Below are positions 58,314 through 64,000 of a stretch of 64,000 bases of DNA, one piece after another. The notes under the pieces were generated by a model. It was not told the DNA's origin, did not search any database, and worked only from the letters and a program-made list of their open reading frames with translations. Position numbers and translations under genes: made by a program. The stretch spans positions 124,001-188,000 of the forward strand of contig CAYWLS010000001.1 in the NCBI GenBank assembly GCA_964458605.1, written 5' to 3'. Numbering within the stretch: position 1 is the first letter of the stretch; each line of letters starts with the position of its first letter. The DNA is from JBBSNV01 sp964458605. Lineage in GTDB: Bacteria; Pseudomonadota; Alphaproteobacteria; Reyranellales; JAQSWP01.

Positions 58314-59270
58314 TTACGCCCGGATCTCCTGGCGCTGGAACAGCATGTAGCCGATGGCGAACAGCACGATCGCCTCGGCGATCAGGCCGGTGAATTGCGG
58401 CCACACCAGCAGCAGGCTCTGGCCGGCCGACAGCGGCGCGCCCAGCAGCGCGCCCTGGAGCTGGCTGAAGAACACCGGTCCCAGCGCCCGGGTCTGCGGA
58501 TAGAGCAGCGCCAGGGTGCTCTCGCCGAACAAGGTGTTGGGGGAGACCCGCGCGATGCCCAGCTCGAGCAGCCGGTTGTGGATGTTGGGCAGGCCGAAAG
58601 CGTCGGTCGGCGGGCCGGCCAACAGCGACGCCAGCAGCGGCGCGATCATGCCCCAGAACACGGCGAACAGCAGCCACACCGCCAGCGCCGCCAGGGCGGC
58701 GGTGGCGGGCGAGCGGAACTGGATGGAGAAGGCCATCGCCAGCGCCAGCCACACCCCGCCATAGGCCACCGCGCTGACCAGGAAGGCCAGCATGCGCACC
58801 ACCTCCTCGCCGTCGGGCACCAGGCCGAACATCAGGATGCCCAGCCCGACCACCAGCAGCCACAAGGTCAGCAGCGCGATCGCCAGGGTCGCCAGCCCGG
58901 CCAGGAACTTGCCCAGCAGCAACCCGTCGCGATAGAGCGGCTGGGCCAGCACCCGGCTCATGGTGCGGCGGGAGAATTCGCCGTTCACCGCGTCGAAGCC
59001 CAGCGCGATCGCCGCCAGCGGGATCAGGAAGCCCAGCAGCGACACGAACGAGGGCAGCGGCGCCTTGGCGGTGGTGAACAGCGCCAGGAACAGGAAGGGC
59101 GATTCGCCCAGGCTGTCGCGGATCGAGCGGCTGGCGGCATAGGCCGCGCCCAGCGCGGTCAGGAAGATCAGCCCCTCCAGCAGCCGCATGCGCGCGCTTG
59201 TCAGATGGTCGGCCGCTTCCTTGGCCAGCACGGTGCCGACGCCCGTCCAGGGCGATCCTTCACGCCGCAT
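58314..59270 (-). CDS. ABC-2 type transporter permease
   Basis: Membrane protein of 318 residues with six spans and the ABC-2 layout: a long first loop (DAVNGEFSRRTMSRVLAQPL, RRTMSRVLAQPLYRD being the typical ABC-2 coupling segment), then a VNGE-type loop and a large periplasmic loop before the last helix. It is encoded with an overlap of 11 bases after the ATPase gene. Exported substrate unknown. Confidence 0.88.
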   Translation of the reverse strand: MRREGSPWTGVGTVLAKEAADHLTSARMRLLEGLIFLTALGAAYAASRSIRDSLGESPFLFLALFTTAKAPLPSFVSLLGFLIPLAAIALGFDAVNGEFSRRTMSRVLAQPLYRDGLLLGKFLAGLATLAIALLTLWLLVVGLGILMFGLVPDGEEVVRMLAFLVSAVAYGGVWLALAMAFSIQFRSPATAALAALAVWLLFAVFWGMIAPLLASLLAGPPTDAFGLPNIHNRLLELGIARVSPNTLFGESTLALLYPQTRALGPVFFSQLQGALLGAPLSAGQSLLLVWPQFTGLIAEAIVLFAIGYMLFQRQEIRA

Positions 59271-60204
59271 GACGCTCTCCCTCGAAATAGCGGGTGTAGA
59301 TCTCGTTGAGGCTGGGCTGGGCGAAGCCCAGCGCCAGGATGTCGGCATGCGGCGCCAGGGCGCGGGCAATGTCGGCGCGCGCATCGTGGTCGGCATCGAT
59401 GCGGAAGCGGCTGGCGTCTTGCGGCGTGACCCGCACCACGCCGGGCAGCGCCTTGAGCCGCGCCGCCACGTCCTTGCCGCGCGCCGCCAGTTCCACGACA
59501 TGGCCGCCGCCGATCACCTGGCGCGCCAGTTGCGGCACCGTGCCGTGCAGGGCGATGCGGCCGCGATGGAACAGCGCCACCCGGTCGCACACGACCTGCA
59601 CCTGGTCGAGATGGTGGGAGGACAGCAGCACCGTCACGCCGTCGTGCTTGAGCCGGCGGATGAGCTGCAGGAACTCCTGGGTCGAATGCGGATCGAGCGC
59701 TGCGGTCGGCTCGTCGAGGATGGCAATGCGGGCTTGCTTGGCCAGGATGTCGGCCAGGCCCAACCGCTGGCGCATGCCGCGCGAGAAGGTCGAGACGCGC
59801 CGGCGCGCCACGTCCGCCAGCTCGACCTGCTCCAGCGCTTCGGCGATGCGCCGGTCGAGCGCCGCGCCGCGTAGCCCGGCCAGCCGCGCGGTGTAGGCCA
59901 GATTCTGCCGCGCCGTCAGCCCGTCGTAGAAGCCCACCGAATCGGGCAGGTAGCCGACCACGCGCTTGACCTCGAGCGGCTGGCGCAGCGGATCGAAGCC
60001 CAGCACCCGCACCTGGCCGGCGCTGGGCTCGGTCAGGCCCAGCAGCATCAGGATGGTGGTGGTCTTGCCCGAGCCGTTGGGCCCGAGCAGACCCAGGATT
60101 TCGCCCTGCTCGACCGCCAGGTCGATGCCGGCCACCGCTTGCGTCGTGCCGTAGCGCTTGGCCAGCGCATGGGCCTCGATCACCGTCTGGTTTTCCGTCG
60201 TCAT
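59260..60204 (-). CDS. ABC transporter ATP-binding protein
   Basis: Protein of 314 residues of the CcmA/drug-exporter ATPase type. Walker A GPNGSGKTT is near residue 44, the Q-loop is in VVGYLPDSVGFYDGLT, the signature is SRGMRQRLG, Walker B is IAILDEPTAALD and the H-loop is LSSHHLDQ. It belongs to the NEW3-ATPase-permease operon, 8 bases after the NEW3 gene and overlapping the permease gene. Confidence 0.93.
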   Translation of the reverse strand: MTTENQTVIEAHALAKRYGTTQAVAGIDLAVEQGEILGLLGPNGSGKTTTILMLLGLTEPSAGQVRVLGFDPLRQPLEVKRVVGYLPDSVGFYDGLTARQNLAYTARLAGLRGAALDRRIAEALEQVELADVARRRVSTFSRGMRQRLGLADILAKQARIAILDEPTAALDPHSTQEFLQLIRRLKHDGVTVLLSSHHLDQVQVVCDRVALFHRGRIALHGTVPQLARQVIGGGHVVELAARGKDVAARLKALPGVVRVTPQDASRFRIDADHDARADIARALAPHADILALGFAQPSLNEIYTRYFEGERHAA

Positions 60205-60212
60205 GGCGGGCC

Positions 60213-61454
60213 TCAGCGACGGCCGAAGCGGAACACCGCCAGCGCCACCACCACCAGCGCCGCGCCGATCACGGCGACGCCGACGATGCCCCACAGGGTC
60301 GAGGTCTCGACGGTGATGCGGAAGTCGCTGGAATCGCCGGACTGGCCCTTGGGCGTGGCGGTGAACGAGGCCTGGTAGTCGCCGGCAATGGCGCGGTCGG
60401 ACGGCGTCACCATGGCCACCACCTTGGCCTGGCCGCCCGGCGGAATCTGCGGGATCACCTTGGGATCGAACTCGGTCTTCCAGCCCTGCGGCGTCGAGGC
60501 CGACAGGGCGACCTGCTGCGCCGTCTCGCTGCCGCTGTTGCGCACGACCAGGTTGATCGGGTTGGCGCTGCCGGCATAGGCCGCCGCCGACAACCGCTCG
60601 CCCTCGCCGGTCAGGCTGACATGGGGCTGGCCGACGATGTCCATCGACAGCGGCAGGGTGGCGGTGGCCTGGTCGGTGCGCGCGGTCAGCTTGAAGGCGT
60701 ATTGGCCGGCCTTGGTGTCGCGCGCCGGCGTCACCGACACGTCGATGTCCTTGGACTGGCCCGCCTTGACCGGCAGGCCGGCGAGCTGCTGGGTGCCGTA
60801 GGCTTCGGTCACCGACACGTCGAAGGTCTTGGGCAGGTCGGTGGCGAAGTCGATCACCGCGTCGCGGCCGCTGTCGTTGACCACGGTGGTGCGGAACTTG
60901 AAGGCCGCGGTCGGCGCGCCGCGCAGCTCGGGCAGGCTGGCGGTCAGCTTGAGCTTGGCCGGCACCGCCTTGCCGATGGTGACGTCGATCGGCAGGCGCT
61001 GGGTCTTGCCGTCGGCGGTGCTGGCCTCGACGGTGAAGCTGTAGGTGGCCGGCCGCGCATCGCTTTGCGATTCCAGGCGAAGCTGCAGGGTCTGCGCGCC
61101 GTTGGGCTTGACCATGGCGGCGGCGATGGGCTGGCCGCCGCCCAGCAGGGTGGCTTTCCAGCCGGCCGGCACGGCGCCGAGATCGAGCGCGACGCGCTGC
61201 GGCGGCAGGCCGTAATTGTCGAGTTCGAGATCGATGGTGGTGGTGTCGCCGGCGCGCACCGACAGCGCCGGGTATCGCGTCGTCAGATAGATGCCGGTCG
61301 GATTTTGCGCCGCCGACTGTTGCGGCGCCGTCGACGACACCGTCGCGACGGGACGTTCGCCGTTGCGTTCGGTCGCACCCGCAGGAAGGGCGACGAGCAA
61401 CGCCAGGCCGGAAAGCACAACCCCTAAAGCAGCAATTCGAGCAGCAGCTCGCAT
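60213..61454 (-). CDS. NEW3-domain exported membrane-anchored protein
   Basis: Precursor of 413 residues. The signal peptide (ARIAALGVVLSGLALLVALP, about residues 5-30) is followed by three Ig-like beta modules of the NPCBM-associated NEW3 type (for example VRAGDTTTIDLELDNYGLPP, then LVVRNSGSETAQQVALSAST) and a single C-terminal helix (WGIVGVAVIGAALVVVALAV) with a basic RFGRR end. It is thus exposed in the periplasm and anchored. GGAGG precedes the ATG at 61454. With the ATPase and permease it makes a three-part export system. Confidence 0.82.
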   Translation of the reverse strand: MRAAARIAALGVVLSGLALLVALPAGATERNGERPVATVSSTAPQQSAAQNPTGIYLTTRYPALSVRAGDTTTIDLELDNYGLPPQRVALDLGAVPAGWKATLLGGGQPIAAAMVKPNGAQTLQLRLESQSDARPATYSFTVEASTADGKTQRLPIDVTIGKAVPAKLKLTASLPELRGAPTAAFKFRTTVVNDSGRDAVIDFATDLPKTFDVSVTEAYGTQQLAGLPVKAGQSKDIDVSVTPARDTKAGQYAFKLTARTDQATATLPLSMDIVGQPHVSLTGEGERLSAAAYAGSANPINLVVRNSGSETAQQVALSASTPQGWKTEFDPKVIPQIPPGGQAKVVAMVTPSDRAIAGDYQASFTATPKGQSGDSSDFRITVETSTLWGIVGVAVIGAALVVVALAVFRFGRR

Positions 61455-61713
61455 CGAGACCTCCACATTGTTGCGCAACCCGCCGATCGACAGCGGGCGC
61501 GATCTGGGACCGTGCTGCCAGCGGCGCACGGCGGAAGATCCCGGAAGACGAGACCAACGATAGCCAGCAACGTGATGAAAATGTGGCGCGCGGTACGATG
61601 CGACAGTCTGTCCCGCGATTGCGAATCTCAACCGACGCAGCACTGCGTCGTAGGCAAACCGACCCGCGCCGGCGCATTGCGCCGCCGGCGGGACGGATGC
61701 GCAGGGAGCGCAG

Positions 61714-62133
61714 CTAGCGCTTCAGTTTGCTGTAGGTCTCGGTGGCGGCAAGGATGATGTGGTCGGCGGCGCCGTTGAGGCGATGCATGTTGGCGCGGGC
61801 ATAGGCGTCGGAGGTGACCATGGCGACGAAATCGGCGCGGCTGGGATACTGCACCAGCACCAGATAGTCCCAATCGTGATCGGCCGGAACGCCCAGCGAT
61901 ACGCCCTCGACGTTGCCGGCCCACAGGATGGTGCCGCCGCAGCCCTTGATCAGCTTGATCACCGCGTTGCTGTAGCGCTGATAGGCGTCCCAGCCCGAAC
62001 CGTCGCCATCGAGCGAGCGTTCGCGGAACTTCACCAGATTGGCCATCACCACCGGGCCCCTGTCAGGCAGCGCGGCGACCAGTTCGGCATTGAAGTGATC
62101 GAGATTGGACGACGTCCTATTTATCGCCGACAT
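61714..62133 (-). CDS. DUF1330-like protein
   Basis: Protein of 139 residues with the dimeric alpha-beta barrel features of DUF1330: VVMANLVKFRERSLDG, then YQRYSNAVIKLIKGCGGTIL, WDYLVLVQYPSRADFVAMVT and a late DAYARANMHR. No catalytic residue is known. Overlaps the end of the upstream secreted-protein gene by 17 bases. Confidence 0.75.
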   Translation of the reverse strand: MSAINRTSSNLDHFNAELVAALPDRGPVVMANLVKFRERSLDGDGSGWDAYQRYSNAVIKLIKGCGGTILWAGNVEGVSLGVPADHDWDYLVLVQYPSRADFVAMVTSDAYARANMHRLNGAADHIILAATETYSKLKR

Positions 62134-62647
62134 CGAAGGATCCGAAAAATTTCGCGATCCCCCGGTCGTCCGACGCTTCCTTTGTGGTGACGACCACGAG
62201 CTGATAGAGGCGGTTGGCGACCAAATAGGTATTGGAGGTGTAGACGATCTGCGCGTTGTCCGCCACGAAGCTCAGGCCGGGCCAGCGGCCAAGCTGGATT
62301 TGCCGCGAGCTGCGCACCGTGGTTTTGGTCTTTTGCACCGCACCCCGTTGACCGCTCAGCAAGAATTTCTGCGGCGTCGTGCGACGCAGCAATGTCTCGT
62401 CGAAATCCGTATAGAACACGCCGTAGCCGACATCGTCGCCTATCTGGGACAGGTAGATGTGCATGGGGATATTTCCCGCCCCGCCGTCGATCATTTCGAT
62501 CTCTTCTTGGGGTGCTGCCGGCATTTGCACAGTGAATCTGCCGTCGCCGGTAACGGTGACCCAATCGGCGGCCTGGCTTGCCTGCGCGAACAGAACGAGG
62601 ACCAGGCTCAGCAGAAATCCGGCGATGTGCGGTGCCGGGCGCGGCAT
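62117..62647 (-). CDS. Uncharacterised exported protein
   Basis: Precursor of 176 residues with a signal peptide (IAGFLLSLVLVLFAQASQA, about residues 8-26). The mature part begins ADWVTVTGDGRFTVQMPAAP and has FVADNAQIVYTSNTYLVANR near the end, and it is mostly beta. It has no cysteine. I do not recognise the family. It lies between the OmpA-like and DUF1330 genes. Confidence 0.68.
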   Translation of the reverse strand: MPRPAPHIAGFLLSLVLVLFAQASQAADWVTVTGDGRFTVQMPAAPQEEIEMIDGGAGNIPMHIYLSQIGDDVGYGVFYTDFDETLLRRTTPQKFLLSGQRGAVQKTKTTVRSSRQIQLGRWPGLSFVADNAQIVYTSNTYLVANRLYQLVVVTTKEASDDRGIAKFFGSFDVGDK

Positions 62648-62660
62648 TGGCGCCTCGTTC

Positions 62661-63962
62661 CTAGCGTGTGGTGATCTTCAGCTCGATGCGCCGGTTCTTG
62701 GCCATCGACGCCTGATCGGTGCCGTCGGTCAGCGGCTGGAACTCGGCGAAGCCGCGTGCCGCCAGGCGGTTGTAGGGGATGCCGCGGCTGTGCAGGAACT
62801 CGACCACGGCGATGGCGCGCGCCGCCGACAGCTCCCAGTTGGAGGGGAACTGGGCGGTGTGGATCGGCTTGGTGTCGGTGTGGCCGTCGACCTGCAGCAC
62901 CCAGTCGATATCGGGCGGGATCTTGTCGGCGATCTCCTTCAGCGCGTCGGCCACGTCGGCCAGCTTGATGATGCCCTCGGGGCCGAGATCGGCCGAACCC
63001 GAGGCGAACAGCACCTCGGACTGGAACACGAAGCGGTCGCCCACCACCACGATGTCCTTGCGCTTGCCGATCACGTCGCGCAGCTTGCCGAAGAACTCGG
63101 AGCGATAGCGCGCCAGCTCCTCGACCTTGTTGACCAGGGCGCGGTTGAGCTTCTGGCTGAGATCGACGATCTGGGCCTGCTGGTCCTTGGCCTTCAGGTC
63201 GGAGGCGTCGAGCGCGGCGTTGAGCCGGGCCAGCTCGGCCTTGAGCGCGGCGATGTTGGCGGAAAGCTGCTCGATGGTGCGCTTGGCCTCGGCCGACAGC
63301 TTCTGCTGCTCGGTCAGCTCGTCCAGCGCCTTGCCCTTGTCGGACTGCAGGCTGGCCACCTGACCCGACAGCTTGTCGCGCTCTTCGTTGGACTTCTCGA
63401 GATCGGCGGCGACCTGATCGCGCTCGCCGGTCAGTTTCTTGAGATCGGCGTTGGCGCCCTGCAGATCGGCATTGGCCTTGCCGAGATCGGCGGTCAACTG
63501 GTCGCGCTGGCTCCTGGATTTGTCGAGATCCAGGGCCAACTGGCTGCCCCGCGCATTGGCCTTGTCGAGATCGGCCGCCAGTTGGTTGCCGCGAGCGTTG
63601 GCCTTGTCGAGATCGGCGGCCAGCTGGTTGCGCTGCGCGGTCATCTTGTCGAGATCGGCGCTCAGCCGGTCGCGCGCCTTGGTGGCGGCGTCGAGCTGGG
63701 TGCCGAGCTGGGCGACGGTGTTGCGCAGGCCGGCGTTGTTGGCCTGCTCGAGCTGCAGGATGCTGGCCAGTTCGGCCATCTTCTTGTTGAGCTGGTCGAG
63801 CGCCTGATCCTTCGAGCCCAGCGCTTCGGACAGGTAGAACTGCGCCACCACGAACACCGCCAGCACGAAGATCACGACCATCAGCAGGCTGCTGAGCGCG
63901 TCGACATAGCCCGGCCACGAATAGTCGTGGCGCGGGCTGCGGCGGCGGGACATGCCGGGCAT
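62661..63962 (-). CDS. OmpA/MotB-type peptidoglycan-associated protein with long coiled coil
   Basis: Protein of 433 residues: a single N-terminal membrane span (SLLMVVIFVLAVFVVAQFYL), a coiled coil from about 50 to 270 and a C-terminal OmpA/MotB domain (ASGSADLGPEGIIKLADVAD, then VDGHTDTKPI and KNRRIELKI) that binds peptidoglycan. The first cytoplasmic residues SPRHDYSWPGYVDALSSL match MotB-like stators. A likely MotA/ExbB-type partner ends just upstream. An ATG three codons further in is an alternative start. Confidence 0.85.
   Translation of the reverse strand: MPGMSRRRSPRHDYSWPGYVDALSSLLMVVIFVLAVFVVAQFYLSEALGSKDQALDQLNKKMAELASILQLEQANNAGLRNTVAQLGTQLDAATKARDRLSADLDKMTAQRNQLAADLDKANARGNQLAADLDKANARGSQLALDLDKSRSQRDQLTADLGKANADLQGANADLKKLTGERDQVAADLEKSNEERDKLSGQVASLQSDKGKALDELTEQQKLSAEAKRTIEQLSANIAALKAELARLNAALDASDLKAKDQQAQIVDLSQKLNRALVNKVEELARYRSEFFGKLRDVIGKRKDIVVVGDRFVFQSEVLFASGSADLGPEGIIKLADVADALKEIADKIPPDIDWVLQVDGHTDTKPIHTAQFPSNWELSAARAIAVVEFLHSRGIPYNRLAARGFAEFQPLTDGTDQASMAKNRRIELKITTR
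63514..63640. repeat. 42-base tandem repeats inside the coiled-coil gene
   Basis: Three 42-base units (about 63514-63555, 63556-63597, 63598-63639) contain CTTGTCGAGATCGGC-type cores, so the protein repeats LAADLDKANARGNQ-like 14-residue units, i.e. two heptads. More decayed units continue on both sides. The repeat length is a multiple of three, so gain or loss of units keeps the frame. Confidence 0.85.
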
Positions 63963-63966
63963 CGAT

Positions 63967-64000
63967 CTAGCCCGAGCGCTGGCCGTCCACCGGCCGCGCG
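63967..64000 (-). CDS. C-terminal end of an upstream gene (partial)
   Basis: On the minus strand the last bases read in frame to the stop codon at 63967-63969 (encoded end PVDGQRSG), 4 bases before the start of the OmpA/MotB-like gene. In this arrangement the upstream gene is usually a MotA/TolQ-type proton channel, but too little is in view to show it. Confidence 0.35.
   Translation of the reverse strand, partial: ARPVDGQRSG

Overview
The window is a high-GC stretch of chromosome (roughly two thirds G+C by eye), almost fully coding, with short intergenic gaps, ATGA/GTGA stop-start overlaps and strong GGAGG-type ribosome binding sites. Several markers point to an alphaproteobacterium, most likely in or near the Rhodospirillales: a three-gene transhydrogenase (pntAA, pntAB, pntB), rpsU divergent from a COQ9-family gene, a TrcR/DUF1013 regulator, a type II (RibH2-like) lumazine synthase, a cysteine-free ribosomal protein L31 and a ROSE-type leader on hsp20. 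No tRNA, rRNA, insertion sequence, phage gene or CRISPR array was seen.

Layout. 1-8052: the start of a fused indolepyruvate oxidoreductase, a UDP-glucuronate epimerase-like SDR, oligoendopeptidase F, an ABC1/UbiB-like kinase, a low-GC DUF4291 gene, DUF2332 and two DoxX proteins. 8292-11283: the pnt operon. 11549-18274: eight same-strand genes packed together (desaturase, HAD phosphatase, class III aminotransferase, arginase-fold protein, SMR/EamA subunit, esterase, GNAT/FemAB-like transferase, second SMR/EamA subunit). This is the most interesting locus: it looks like a biosynthesis and membrane-translocation pathway that I cannot match to a described system. 18349-24998: rpsU, COQ9, a flavin-dependent monooxygenase, an AraC-headed operon of VOC/SRPBCC/GST proteins, and a CGNR gene coupled to a frameshifted HigA-type antitoxin. 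25043-29530: purEK, pfkA and small DUF genes.

29543-41648 is acyl and cofactor metabolism: an alpha/beta hydrolase, ubiX, an acyl-CoA synthetase with a Lys/Pro/Ala-rich tail, prpE, an ArsR-controlled divergent operon (NIPSNAP, hydrolase, ABM monooxygenase), trcR, a quinone reductase and 3-hydroxybutyrate dehydrogenase. 41792-50040: 1-Cys peroxiredoxin, YihY, MetY, a hydrolase, DUF169, an FMN riboswitch with ribH, a phosphatase, and a MarR/PaaI pair with visible promoter and operators. 50327-53420: three small secreted Gly/Ser-rich proteins and a zinc alcohol dehydrogenase. 53940-56380: hsp20 with both a sigma32-like promoter and a ROSE-like RNA thermometer, a GNAT, rpmE and cyaY. 56397-64000: an MsbA-like exporter, a three-gene NEW3/ABC-2 export operon, small DUF genes, and a MotB/OmpA-like protein with a repetitive coiled coil, cut off at the right edge next to what is probably its partner gene.

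Most genes are ordinary housekeeping or catabolic genes. The regulation that can be read directly is unusually clear in four places: the FMN riboswitch, the MarR promoter, the ArsR palindrome, and the dual heat control of hsp20.
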